Source: Oscheius onirici
Taxonomy: Eukaryota > Nematoda > Chromadorea > Rhabditida > Rhabditidae
Assembly (NCBI GenBank): GCA_932521025.1
Contig: OW051473.1
Span: 10,602,001-10,666,000 of the forward strand
Direction: 5' to 3'
Length of the DNA: 64,000 bases
Each line of letters starts with the position of its first letter. Positions within the stretch are counted from its first letter, which is position 1. Of the stretch, positions 1 to 12,175 are shown in pieces. Under the pieces are notes generated by a model. It was not told the DNA's origin. It did not search any database and was given only the letters and a program-made list of their open reading frames with translations. The position numbers were made by a program, and so were the translations under genes.

Positions 1-2643
1 GAAATGGAAGGTGCAGAGCAAATAGTTGGCCCAAAGACATGCGCAAACGCAGTCAAAAGAGACTGCTGCTGCTGGCAGTCGTCTTGCACGATTTCCTCGA
101 GGTCGTCATAACATTTTTGCTACTATTCTCTCCATTGTCAGGCGAACTGGACAAAAAGCTAGAGGGGGGAAGAATGAGGAAGGCTACACGATACTGACTT
201 TAAACGGGTAGTCGCTCTCGACAAATACGACCGCACTAAAATCGATCAAGTTTGCCAAAACGTGTGACGATCACATTGATGGCTGCCCTCCATTCCAACA
301 AAATATGCACACAGATGTTGGAAGCGCGGTCTGAACTAACATCAGCTATAGAGAAAGAGAGAAAAACGTGGCACAGAACTATAGAGCATGTTGATTTCGA
401 TCACGGCGCTGACGTGGAACTTTCCCCCGTTTCTCGTGGCTCTCTTATATTTCCGATGGAACAGCCAAAGAGGGCACGGTTAAAGGACAACAAAAGAAAG
501 AATTCGCTCGACACGGGTTTGGTCAAAGGAAGAAGTTATCCTTTGGTTAAATGAACAGGCGTTTACTTTCAGAGAAGAATCTAATACAGTTTCTTATCTT
601 ACACTTTAGTTTAGTGAAAAAGGAGTTTAACTGCATCTAAGCTTGGCGGTCACGGATTTTGCCTGATATTTTCAGATATGATCCCTCAGGTTATTAAGCC
701 TGTTCTCTCGAAGGATACCGGTAAAAACTGAACTGAAATCACTACTGTGCTGAACTCAAACAGTGCTCTAGTCTATAAGCCGTCTTCTTCCTTTTAATTT
801 CAGGAGCAATACTGTAGGAGCAAAAGGAAACAGTTCTAAACACTAACAGCAAATTTTGACCTACTCTTCGGAGACTTTCTCAAACCTGTTTGAAGAATGC
901 AACAAAAAAACATATTAAACTAGTAAAGTGTCCCATCGGGTGGTCTACGAAGAGAAACCCAGGCAACGCGTGTCAGTATTGTACCGGCTATTTGCATTAA
1001 CAAGTGTCGCCGCACTTGAGAGGTGTCGCCACAAGGACGGTGACGGTCACCAAGGTCGGCTTGTTCGTCTCTCTCGCTCATTCCGGGGCAGGAAGTCTGA
1101 GTGGCCTCCACTCTCGGGTCAGTGCCATAATAGCCTGTACAAACAGTCGACTGTCAGCGGCCGTGCCTTTGAGCCGAGCCATTCTCTCTGTCCGAGTCAG
1201 CCGGCTATTAGCCCCGCGGCACCGCGTGCCGGTATTCATCGCCTATTGACAATGAGAACCACCCGCACCGGCTCACCCCTTTGAGGAACCGTACAATGGG
1301 AATGTGAGCCGACAATTGGTCATTTCCTCCATTGTGGCTCCGAAAAAGGGAGAGTGGTCTTGATTAAAATTGGAAATGATCGCCGTGAGAATTTGTAGAC
1401 AAAACAACAGAAGAATGAAATGTCTGACACTTTCCGCCAGAAAGACAGACTTTTATAAATCGCTGAATAAGAACACCCTGGGAGTTTAAGTGCTCACTCG
1501 GTGATAGTGTGAAAACTTAAAATTTTCAGCAAAAAATGCTTTTGGCTTCCGCCTTAAGAAAAGACTATATGGCGGCCTAATTGCGGTTTAGCACCAATAT
1601 TTATCCGACGCAAGACTTTTGCGCTCTGTCACAAACTGTCGTGGCGCAACCGAAGACGATACCATCTCAGAGTCACTGACCGCCTTTTGGCAATCGGAAG
1701 TGCCGAACAGATCTTCTGGGAACGTCTCCAAGTAAGAAAAAAATTACCATCGGCTCAAGGTCCTTCAGGCGGCTAATCCGCTAACCGTAAGCGGCAGTCA
1801 AATTACAATACTCCCAGAACCTTGCTCAGGATTCTAATTGCTTTGCCCCGAGTGACCCCCGCAGTGCAAACAGTCACACATTTAGGAGCCATTGGGAACC
1901 TCTTTTTCGGCTTGGCACGGGCGGATTAACGCCCCGCGGTAATCTTAAAAGCAGTCGTCGAGACCTTGAGAAGATTGACATGGCCTAGTAATTTTGATGG
2001 CCAGAGGACCGTTGCACCTGACGGTGAAAGAAGAGAAGTTTGGAGACATGTGGTTAATAAACACTAGTGATGGCAATGGACGTAAACTATCCCGACAGCT
2101 AGTGTCAACAGTTAATGAGACAAGGTTAAGGACGTAGCAGGAAGTCTAATAATGTTAATTTATGGGCTCTTGGGGTACGATAAGACCGTAAATTGTACTA
2201 ACTACTGGTAGAAGTGTGAACTTTTCGACAAAAGGGCTTGTACCCAACCTTTCATGAGTACCAAAATTTTACTCAGCGATGAAAAAGTAGGATCTGATTT
2301 GATTTGTGTGCAATATGTACTAACCGATTCAGACAGTTCACGTTCATCCTGTTTCATCCGTCAGTGATTCTCACATCGCAAATGCTCCCAACAAAGGACT
2401 GTTTCTCTGATTCAGACTTTCCCGCCATTTCAGTAGTCTATCTGACTAGATATAGACGTTTATAAAAAAGATGCCTCTCTTATCTAGCCACTCGATTTAT
2501 TCACTTAACAAGCTTCAAAAAATGGATTAGTTGCACCTGTAAAACTCAGTTAATCAGCGAGAGAGTGTAGAAGGGTATAACTTCAACCCGCACACAGTCT
2601 TGTTCTCTTTTTGTTCTCTCTCTACCATTAACAAGCTTTTAGA
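1..2643. other. No supportable gene
   Basis: I find no recognisable exon set, RNA gene or repeat here. One plus-strand open stretch (252-554, 100 codons) is basic, has no known motif and no convincing splice or signal context, so I do not call it. The last few hundred bases upstream of 2644 presumably hold the promoter of the small peptide gene, including a pyrimidine-rich leader just before its ATG. Confidence 0.5.
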
Positions 2644-2865
2644 ATGGCTCGTCTGTGCATCTTCATTCTTCTTCTTCTCTTCACCCACACCATTTCATCG
2701 AGACATATGTTCCCTTCCCATTCTCTCAACCGAAAAGGAGCTCTGGAACACAAGAAACTTCTTGCCAAGAGAATGATTCACCCTACTACTCGCCGTGCCA
2801 CCAAGAAGGTCAGAATCGATGAGAGCAAGAACACGGTCTACCCTATTCCTCTGAGATCACTTTAA
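2644..2865 (+). CDS. Small secreted basic peptide (73 aa, orphan)
   Basis: Single-exon ORF starting with an ATG followed by a textbook signal peptide: MARLC, then a leucine/phenylalanine-rich core, with likely cleavage after the TISS at residues 16-19. The mature part, about 54 residues, is cysteine-free and strongly basic, with several dibasic sites (HKK, AKR, TRR, TKK) of the kind used by prohormone convertases. That pattern suits a neuropeptide-like or antimicrobial-type precursor, but no family is recognised, so function is inference only. The stop is TAA at the end of the ORF. The next gene is on the opposite strand, tail to tail, only about 50 bases away. Confidence 0.65.
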   Translation: MARLCIFILLLLFTHTISSRHMFPSHSLNRKGALEHKKLLAKRMIHPTTRRATKKVRIDESKNTVYPIPLRSL

Positions 2866-2913
2866 CTGATTGCATACACCAAAAAAAACGTTTTATTATG
2901 ATAACGATACACG

Positions 2914-3502
2914 TCAACAGAACCCGCAAGTCTTAGGGCACTCGGCTTGCATATACGGCACGTAGGGAGGATTTGTGCAAAGAGGCTTGTTGTTGGGGCA
3001 GTCGGAAACTCCGGTCTTTGGATTAATCAAATCGACGCAGGCTGGAGTAGATGAAACGACTCCATCGCAACGGCCGCAAGTGGCGGGACAGTTCTTAACC
3101 CGTCTTTGCTTTGAGTACTAGTTAACCTCACCTCAGTCATGTAGTTATAGTATCCGGGGTCGCTACAAAGATAAGCCAGCTTGGTACAGTCATTTTCGCC
3201 CGTCTGAGGATTTATATTGTCTCTGCAGCCGGGAGTAGTCGGTCTTGGAGTGGACAGACTGCTGTAGCAGTTACTGTTTGAAATCTTCTCTAGGGAACAG
3301 CAGAAAGATCCATTAGTAGTGTTAAGAAGGCAGGCTGAACCGTCTGGGCAAAGATGGTATCCGGGAACGCTGTAGGGGAGACATGCTGAAATTTTTTTTG
3401 ATTTGATTATTCGAGAGACCTACGTCCAACTCCGCTATCCAGACATGTCACTGTAGAGCCTACAGCTGAAACGAGCGCTAGTGAGAAAAATACTGCCAAC
3501 AT
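2914..3502 (-). CDS. Secreted protein with two ShKT domains
   Basis: Signal peptide (MLAVFFSLALVSAVG), then a Cys-rich N-terminal segment with PGYHLCPDG, CLLN and FCC motifs, then two six-cysteine ShKT modules. The first begins at CRDNINPQTGENDC and ends CPATCGRC. The second begins at CVDLINPKTGVSDC and ends CPKTCGFC, directly before the TGA. Three exons, with introns of 38 nt each; one acceptor is TTAAG rather than TTCAG. An AATAAA-type signal lies just past the stop. ShKT modules are common in secreted nematode proteins, both as stand-alone modules and as tails on enzymes; here no enzyme domain is visible. It is likely an extracellular or cuticle/gut lumen protein; a channel-blocking role is not implied by the fold alone. 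Confidence 0.8.
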
Positions 3503-4459
3503 TTGAAGAAGGTGCAAAAGTTCATTAGAGCTAGTGCTTAAGTAGTGTTCCCTTTTCCGTTATCACCATTTTCCACACAAAAATCAATGTGTTCTATCTA
3601 GATTCTGTGGTCACCTGAGCTGTCCACAATCACTGTTTCCGGCGGCTTAGAGATAACAGCTGGTGATGTTTATAGACACACATCTTGAACAATTTCCGAG
3701 GATATTAGCTCTGGAATGGCATCCGCTACGATAGCAGGAAAAACATTCGGAACAGAAGTTATTCAATTTTTTCTGCACAGCTTATGAAGTGCAACATGCT
3801 ACAGTAACCAAAATTTCCTTCCCTTCGAGATCCTTATGTACGTGTTTACGCCACAGCTAAAATTTCACAATTTTCCTTGTACAATAGCTCTTAGGCCAGT
3901 CACCTACATAAGAGTATAGGGAAGAAGAGGATTTTGGGGCTACTGTAGCATTTTTCTGAGAACTGCTTCTGAACAGTTCACTACCGCACAAGTTCAGAAG
4001 CCAATGCTTTATCTCATTGCGCATCAGCCTCACCTCTATAATCCAGCAGACCGAGAGGTTCAATTACTGAGTTATCGCGTGGGCTAATGTTCTAGACAAG
4101 TGACTACAATATGAGTAAGGCTAATCCCACCGAGCTCATTTCACTGCCCTCTCAGACGACGGCTGTAGGCATGAGTCTTGTGATCTGAAAACGCTCCCAT
4201 ATCACAATTTTTCTTGCCTACAGACGTCTTGGTTCTTCTCCTCCTCAAAAAGTGTGCCATGTACGTTTCTTTTCATTATTAAAACCTCGTACAATGTTTT
4301 TACTAATCTTTATTCATGTAAGTGAAGACAGACGGAGAGAAGTTCACCGAAATTGACTATTACCCGGACAGGATGGTGCCTCGTACTCGAGGCGGTTATA
4401 TAATATAAATACGTCCTGGAATTGGACGAACAAGTGATTTTGAGATTTCGGCAGCAGGT
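3503..4459. other. Intergenic, nothing recognised
   Basis: A gap between the start of the ShKT gene and the 3' end of the three-finger protein gene, both on the minus strand. I see only short unsupported ORFs, no signal peptide, no repeats and no RNA gene. Confidence 0.5.
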
Positions 4460-5278
4460 CTAGAAGAGAATGAAGATGCGTGCCCAGGAAGCTGCCATGG
4501 TGAGCCAAAAAAGAATGGATGAGGGAGGATGCATTAAGGATGAAGACTGTGTCGGTGTCTCGGCTTGATTCGACTTGGTCACCTCGTTGTGGCCCTTTTT
4601 CCCGTCGTACTCTTCAAAGTCGACAGGTACGAGATCTTAAAATGAAATGTTTAGGATAACAATGGTCCTTACCATCTTCAGAGTCATCACCAGCTACCCG
4701 CGGATCAGCCTCATCAATTCCGGGAAAGAGAGGAAGCTTAGGGAGAGGCCGAGATCCATGACTGTCTTCTCTACTTTCATCGTCAAGTTTGGGATTTTCG
4801 TAGTCGACCAGAGGATTCTGCCTCAGGAATTGGGCATTGGGGAGGAGAGGCGCCAAGGGATCCTCTGAAAATATAACTGAACTGCGATCTGTCTCTCTGT
4901 CTCTCTCAATCTCAGAATAGAAATCCTGAAAACTCACCGATAACTTCACTCCTATCCGGAAGCTTATTACAGAAATCATCGTGGCACATGCAGTGCTTTC
5001 CTCGACCATCAGGTTCCAGCCAGCAGCCATTTTTCTGCTCACCTGCGTCCTCTCCCCGAATGGCAAGAAGACAAAAAGCAGTCGTGGTTTTATTGTCTCC
5101 GGCGTCGACTAAACATGTTGTGAATAACTTTTAAAAAATACTTACAAATCATACAAGCGACTCCCGTACACGTCCTCTCTTTTGTGCATTCTTTACTGTC
5201 AGGACCCGTATTGTAGCAATCGTAGCATGTGAGAGATAGCGTTCTAGCGACTAAGCAGAGAAATACGGCAAAGAACAT
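4460..5278 (-). CDS. GPI-anchored three-finger (Ly6/ET-type) protein, 223 aa
   Basis: Four exons joined in phase (about 5146-5278, 4938-5108, 4673-4864, 4460-4635), with two 37-nt introns and one of 73 nt. Residues 1-16 form a signal peptide (MFFAVFLCLVARTLSL). The Cys pattern CYDCYN, CTKERTC, FCLLAIRG, GCW and the closing CMCHDDFCN match the Ly6/activin-receptor three-finger fold as seen in nematode surface proteins. An acidic, proline-rich stalk of about 110 residues follows. The C-terminus is a hydrophobic run directly before the stop (ILFWLTMAASWARIFILF), as expected of a GPI-attachment signal. It probably acts at the cell surface as a receptor modulator or binding protein; the ligand is unknown. 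Confidence 0.8.
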
Positions 5279-8200
5279 GGTCTGAAAGTTGAGTCTTGAA
5301 AAAAAAAGAATGTTCTGGGAGAAGAGCGTGAGATGAAGTCGTATATAAAGCTCGGCTTGGAACGGAAAAAGCGCTGACGCGCTTATGAAAAATGATTCCC
5401 ATAGCAACGAAAATCAGATGAAAATTTAAGGAAGGGCCTTGGAAATATGAAACCTCATGACATCAGTGATAGACTGAGGTCGTGTTTGATCTCCCACGCC
5501 GTAGAGTCTGTGCCTCGTTTTTCTAAACAAAGAAGGAGGAAAATAGACGCTGGAAGTGATAGGACCGCTCTGAACAAACGAGCAAAAACATGTCCTGGAC
5601 CACGAAAATCAGCTGTGGTAGCACTTGTAGACTGGAGACAAATATGACCTCTTCCAGAAATGGGCCAGAGGTCAAGAGGCACCGACTGGAACCGACCGTT
5701 TCCGAAGTTCCACTGCGTGTTAGATTAAGCTTCCGCCCCCTTTAAAAAAGAGCTCTTTGACGAGAACATTTCTGCTGAATTATTAAGGCGGCAAAAAAGT
5801 AAGGGGACTCCCGCAGCGCACCAGTTCCAATTGAGCCAGCGATCGGAAAAGAAACATCCAAATTTAGACTTGCCGAAACGAGTGGAGATGGGAGTGAATT
5901 GGAATCAAAGGAATCTGAGAGAGTTTGATTTCTTTGCGGAAACTGGGCGCAAACTCAATACCCCCACGGAAAAACGGGCAAGTATCAAACATTGATGTCA
6001 GCTGTTGCGTGGCTTGGTCATCGAAGGTTAGCTAAACAGTTTCGAGACTATACGGTCGGTGGATTGAGAGCAAAGGACGAATCTTACAGAGCCAAGCGCT
6101 AGATGCCTTTGAGCCTTTTGCGACAATCGAATAAATGACGACGAGAGTCAGTAGAATTCCCATGGATGAGTGAAAAAGTGACAAATTACTGCCTTCTTCT
6201 CTAGGAGCACAATTGATTAAGCACCCTGTGGCACACCCAAAAACATGAAATCTGAGACGGACGAATGTTCGCTCAAAAATGTTGCCAAATTCTATTAGGA
6301 GCATGAAGAAGCAGCACTCTCAGAGGGAGAGAGCCTACGCGTGGGGATGACTTAAGATGGTGGGAAAAGAGCGGCTTAAGACAAACTTGACTGCAGGGAC
6401 TCTCTACTATCAACCCCGCTCACTAATTTAATGAACTTGACTTTGTCCTTTCAATGTCATTGCTAATGAAGCGAGAAAATTCTTGGAAGGATTTTTGAGA
6501 GGTGGTCAACGAGACGAAACGTTTGGTCAACATTAAACCGGCAAAAGAGACAAACACGTTTTTTTTCGATCTGTATCCGGTTCACAATTATGGTCTTATG
6601 ATCGAGAGTTAATGTAATTAGGAGTCTTTGAACCGGGAAGACGAGAGTACAGAAACTTTTGCCGGCAGATCACACGCATTCTTCTTCCCCCAAGTCAATA
6701 AATATCGTCCAACAACTGGCGTTTCTAAAGGTTTACCAAGGTTTTGCAAGTTGGTTAATGGAGGAATGCGTGAGGGCCGCGTCTAGGAACGAAAGAGCAG
6801 CTTCCATGTTGGCAAAAAGGTTTGGTACAGGGGGGACGAGTCTCTGTGTCCCTCTCGCCGTTTTCGCGGCTTTGCCTCGGCTCAGCGGTGCAATCCGCCC
6901 CGAATTGAACAATGTTCAGACGCGGGAAAGAGTCGGGACTGTATAAGAAGCAAGCTTTTGTTTTTCCGACTCAGAACCTGACCAATAACAAATATTTTGG
7001 AGGTAAAAATAAGAGCATATGACTCGTCATAACACCAACTTTCTCTGGAGTTCAAGTGATAGCGCTTAAGCCTTCCGGCACAGGGAGAAAGTGGAAAGAT
7101 CTTTTGTATCAGAAAACGGCGGGAAGTGAGTCAACCAGGAGCGTGAAAGAATTCTGGTGAGGAGCCTCAACTTGCTGAAAGCAGGTGATAATTGGCAATC
7201 CCTCGAGGTCAATCGCAGCAATTAAAGAGGCTTGGAGCTTCGCTATAGTTGCTCTCTGTTTTTCTAAGACGGCCTATGCCACAAACCGACGGCCGCAAAT
7301 CATGACCAGACACCTCGAGAGTGTAAAAGTGCTGCTTTTTTTCCGGGAGAAGAAAAATGATTTAAACACTGAGTCGTCGGAGTTCCCGTCTCTCGTACCA
7401 TAATAGGAGGAACAGCGACAATTTAGTCGGCGACCTAGTTGTCACGAAAAGAAGTTGTATAGCTGTGTTCAAAGGCCAAGGCAGGAGAACTTTACCAGTT
7501 TTACAGTCTCCCAATAAGAAGCTATCAGTCATAGTTGCAGGTAGATGATGATAAGGACAGCCGGAAGCTGGCTGGAACTGCCGTCTTGCAGAGATTGTAA
7601 CCTGAGCCCCCTTTTTAAAAGTTTGAACAACACAGAGGGCAATTTCAATTTGAGTCAAAAAAATGTTGCCTTTTGGCTGTGATAAAAAAGCGGGAGCTGT
7701 GTTTGATTTTTAAGTGCCTCTGGTTGTGTGTTGACATAGGTCTTTTCGAAAGGAAATGAACCTTCGCAGAAGGAGAGAGAGAGACGAAAGCTTAAGCTTT
7801 TTGCAGATTCAGAGACTCGAAGGACTCGTGTTTACAAGCCTCTAAATCCGCAGGGCTGTAAATAACATTTATCACGGAACAAGTGGCAACAAGCTGAACG
7901 GGAAACAAACGAAGTGAGAGGTTAATCAGTCTGGACACGATTGTGTTGTAACAATTCTAGGCAATGACACTAATTGCTAGTTTGCGCCGATCATCCAACC
8001 AGAGAGAGAAATATGCGAACAATTGTTTAGCTACTGGTCAGTGGCGGGAAGCATTAACAGGGCCGGCATAGTTTATACACGCGTCAAACAGACGTTTTTG
8101 ACGTAGAGAGTGAGACAGCTGGCTCAGACTCTCATGGAACGACTTTTGCTCGGGGCACAAACGCCGGAAATTCGTTGTTCAGTGGCATCCGGTGCCGTTC

Positions 8201-10183
8201 GCTCTCCCCACCATTTTAGAGCAAGCCGCTTAGAGTGGCGCTCCTGATTGGATTGTCGACAAAAGATCAGACAAGGTCATTTTTAAAGGGCTTACAGAAC
8301 AGCTGAGACGTAAGCGTGAGCAAACAACTATTACTCGGTAAACCATGACCTGCGTAGTTGACAAAAACGAGAGCATGTGCTCTAGGTAATCCCGTACAAT
8401 AACGTTCACGGCGGCAAGTGAAATACCCAATGTCGTTCTTAATTTGTCACTGGGAGAAGGTTATCTGGAATCGCGCTTTTTGATCATCTTTGCAAAAAAA
8501 GAGCATGAGGACAGTAAGTCCAGCTCGTGACTGTGGTTTTGTTGTGAGGTAGGGGCCAGTTTGTTTGGAAATACTCCCGAGGTGGAGGATTTTGATCTGT
8601 GCAGGACATCAAAAGCCTAAGCTAAAATTGACACTTTCGGCAGCGGGGATTTCGTAGGAGGATGTGACAAAAGAAACAATTGAAGTAAGAGTAGTGAGAA
8701 ATATTGACACTTGACGAAATAACAACCATTGAACGGACTGAACAGAGCAGCGGGGTGTCGGTATGAATGGCCAGGGAAGGGGTATAAGCTACTTCCCATA
8801 AGGTCCTGGAACAAAGGTTCAGAAAGGTTGCTGCGACTAGGTGGACAACACTTCAAAGTGGCCAATGCAGAGGGCGCTCAGCGACTAAACATACAAAAAC
8901 AGCACAATCTTAGAATCTTTTCGGGAAATGACAGTTTTTATGTCAAAAAGAAGTACTGGCTGTTGTTTAGGTGAACTTTTTGTCGTATTGAGTTGGATAA
9001 ATATCAGGGAGAAGCTAGGTAAAAAGCAGACTTAGTTTGATTTGAACTAATCACTGATATTCCAAGCGCTCGTTCTGACGTTATGACGAAAAAGTTTAAA
9101 TTGCAAAACATACGGCATTCAGATTGATTATTTGGAACAATATTCTCCGTTGCGAAAAGACTAGAAATAGTCCCACGATGAGACGGGAAACCTCTTGTCA
9201 AGACTCCTAAGTGAAATTAGATGAAAAACCGTATCCGCGCCATGTTTTTGTTGGTCGAGCGAAAACAGAAAACTGGAAAGTGAGAGGCTGGGCGGCATCT
9301 AATCCGTCAGTCTTTTCGAACGAAAACATCTGTCTCATAATTGAAAGTGTGTGGCTTCAGGTGCATGAGGAGCACACCTTTGAGGGGGTTATTTGAGCTC
9401 TTCAGGGCACACTTGGCGCCATTTCTAGGGCTTTTTGAAACAAATATGGATGCGCGAAGGGAAAGTGCACGTCCTTTTACAAGTTCGCCACTGACTCCAT
9501 CAGATATCATCAGGCACCTTGTTGTGTGACCGATTGTAATCAGCTTCTTATGCAAAGCGGGACAATGTAATGTAATGTTTACGGGAAAGAAATAAAAAAC
9601 GGAAAGGGCAAGGTACGGAGAACTTGAAAAAATGGACAGAGATATAGAGGGACAGAAGGATAGAGACAGAGACGCAGAAAGACAGAGTGGCAGACAAAGA
9701 GAAAGACAGAGCAAAAAGTAAAGAAAAGGTGATCCACCGAAAGTACCCTACAAGATGTCATGTCAGAAAGCGAGTGGAACCTGATCCCGTCGATCAGTGC
9801 GAACATGACTTTCTCTCTCTCTCTCTCTCTCTCTGCGTTTGGCAAAAGATTATGTCGTAACAAGCTGATCGCATTCCCAACAGCTCGTTGACGGTGTGTA
9901 AAATGGGCAGAATTGATGTTATTCATACGTACGAGAGTGTCGGACCGCAGCAGCAGTTAGCCTGATTGATCAGGCATGTTTCAAGCAAAGATTCATGGTA
10001 GGAGTTAATCCATTCCGGCTGTATTAAATTTTGTATTTGTACCTGCTTGTTTTGGTTTGAGTTTTGGAACAGAGGATATTATTGTTTAAGACGAAGAGGC
10101 GACCATATTGAGTTACCAACCATAGTGTAAAGGGGACTTTAACGGTACTTGAACAGAACAGCAAACGTGCAAATGAACTCAGA
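5279..10183. other. Long gene-poor stretch
   Basis: Almost 5 kb with only short overlapping ORFs on both strands, no convincing signal peptide, no conserved domain and no chain of in-phase splice sites. It contains purine-rich low-complexity DNA near 9600-9720 and a TC dinucleotide run near 9812-9834. It may hold regulatory DNA or non-coding transcripts; I cannot support either from sequence alone. Confidence 0.45.
9812..9834. repeat. TC dinucleotide microsatellite
   Basis: About 11 uninterrupted TC units, next to an imperfect purine-rich tract (GACAGA/GAGA-type) upstream at about 9600-9720. Simple-sequence repeat. Confidence 0.9.
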
Positions 10184-10999
10184 CTAAGCGTAGTATATTT
10201 TGAATACAAAAACTCTTGAAGAAATGGACTCGAAAAAGTTGGATGCACTGTAACAGGAAAGAAGAAAAGGTTGACAACATGAAAGCCTACTGAGCAGATT
10301 TTTTACCAGAAGCCACGTTGGCAGCTTGAAACGCTCCAGATAGGCCAGGGGCATGTTCTTCTTAATACCGTTGTCCCAAGTCACGATTCCATCAGTCTTT
10401 CGGAAGACCTTGATTCCGGGCAACAGGCGGTGGGTCCAGTAGGAAAAATAGTTTTTGATGTTCCCACTTCTTCTGATTTCGATGACGAGAACCTGAATTC
10501 ATTTTTAGTTAGCACATTTTTCATACCTACGTTCTCAATTCCCATGCGTGTAGTGATGTCCGTGATCATGACTCTGGTAGCATCTTGGTAGCTGTGGCCG
10601 CTTTGGAGTCCCAGAATGTTCATGAATGCTGCAGGGTCAATAAAGATCTTGTAGACCTTCTCATACAAAAATAAGATCTTCATATGATTGAGGAGCTCAT
10701 TGGGGCGATTTTTAAGCATATCAACACAGTTGGCCAGAAAAGTCTGAAAAATGCATTTAACATTTTTAACGTTATGCATTTATTGCATTTAATTTATTGC
10801 ATGCATTTAACGTTATTTCCCAGTTTCGCCCTGCTTTTGCGTTGAGAGATATTTTGAACGCATATTTAAAAAAAGCGTCAAGTTTGGAATAGAAATCAAA
10901 GCTATTTAAGGGCAACTGTTTACAGCATGTTAAATAACGTACTTCTCTATCTGGCAGTGGCCCAACGACACGAAGCGGACGAGGTACATTGGCTGCCAT
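10184..10999 (-). CDS. Unrecognised protein, three exons
   Basis: Exons at about 10943-10999, 10531-10743 and 10184-10492. The last intron is 38 nt with donor GTAGGT. The protein starts MAANVPRPLRVVGPLPDRE, then has a helical middle with MLKNRPNELLNHMKILFLYE and an aromatic, basic segment (NYFSYWTHRLLPGIKVF). The frame is clearly coding-like through KKNMPLAYL. Beyond that point the tail is uncertain: the reading frame continues to the TAG at 10184, but a second frame offers the plausible short ending AANVASGKKSAQ. So either a frameshift in the assembly or an unseen splice may exist near 10345. It lies just downstream of the P450 gene on the same strand. No family is assigned. Confidence 0.55.
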
Positions 11000-12175
11000 T
11001 TGAACAGACTTCAGTTTGTGAAAACCTGAAAGATACATCAAATTTTTCAGATCAGAAACGTAAGAAAACGCGCAGTTATCACTCAACGAAAACAGCTTGT
11101 TTACTGAAACTGCAGAAAACAGTGAGGAACTGTAAGAAAGAAGGCTGCAAGTTTTCAAAAAAAAGTAAAAAACAAAACAGGCTTAAATTGTGGAAAGCAG
11201 AGATAAAATCTTGTGTCTAAAACACTATACTTTTGACAAACACGCATGGGCTCGAAGGAGGTTGCATGCAAATGAGTGAGCGCCGCCTAGACAGTTCTCC
11301 GCTGAGACTGCCAAAGCCATCACTCGAACATTTTTGTTAACCCGAAAACCAAAAGAGGAAACCCAATGGCAAAATTGTTTGAAGTTTTGTGACGGTTTTT
11401 AGCATAACTGCCTATAAATGTGAGGAAATACCAAAGTGAAGAGAGAATGGAGTCAAACTCCAATTCAAGTGGGAGAGCGCCATCTGCACTGTTCTCTGAG
11501 AAGACGACAATGTGGCTCAGCTATCACTCGGACATTAGGCCGAGTAGAAACGTGAGAAAAAGTACTGTTTGGAAAAGCAGACTGTTTACCAAAAAAAGTG
11601 GAGGAAGATTCCAACAAGGAGCCGAAAAATCATTGAGCAAGAAGCGGGAAAAAGACAATTAAAATGAGAGCGCACTGTTCCCCATAAAGACGAGCAAGCG
11701 ACCCAGCCATCACTTGGACAGAGTTAAAGAGGCCGACATTCAAAAGAAGAATCCAGAGAAATAATTTCTTCAGCGTCTTTGACAGTGTTTAGCATAAAAC
11801 CAACAGCTGGGACAATGCTCGTCGACGCCCTTCATCATATGTTTACGCAGATATTCGAATGGGATCGGGAAGGCGTCAACTCCTGAGATTTATGGTTGAC
11901 AGATTAAGAGAAGCCGCGAACAGTGACCGACGTTTTGTTCTTGTCGAAACATTTATTTGTTCAGAATAAGTAAAACAACATTAACTTTATGATGGGAAAG
12001 ACACCATGAGATCAGAGACAGTCAGTTCAAAAGGTGGACCAAATACAGTATAACATTTCTTGCTTGCTGCTGCTGAAATTTTATCTTTATTTTGCAATAT
12101 TTGTGTCACACAGTGAAAACTTTATATAAATTACACGAGAGCGGTAGGTTATCAAATTCAGGAAGGGAACACATA
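11000..12175. other. Intergenic between unknown gene and P450
   Basis: Contains a diverged three-copy tandem repeat (see 11274-11810) and nothing else I can support. ORFs at 10927-11220 and 11420-11662 are lysine/serine-rich, lack signal peptides or motifs, and the second overlaps the repeat, so I treat them as chance. Confidence 0.5.
11274..11810. repeat. Three diverged tandem copies, about 200 bp each
   Basis: Three successive blocks begin near 11274, 11472 and 11665 with GAGNGCGC, followed by a TGTTCTC-like motif and then a shared core close to CAGCCATCACTCGGACA. The first and third also share a tail ending TTTAGCATAA. Divergence is high, so this is an old tandem array or three related repeat insertions. 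The family is not recognised. Confidence 0.5.

Noticed and set aside
252..554. 100-codon plus-strand ORF
   Set aside because: No motif, signal peptide, splice context or conservation evidence; basic composition could arise by chance.
9307..9926. Leu/Ser/Phe-rich minus-strand ORFs resembling membrane proteins
   Set aside because: They are translations of the GACAGA/GAGA low-complexity tract and the TC repeat.
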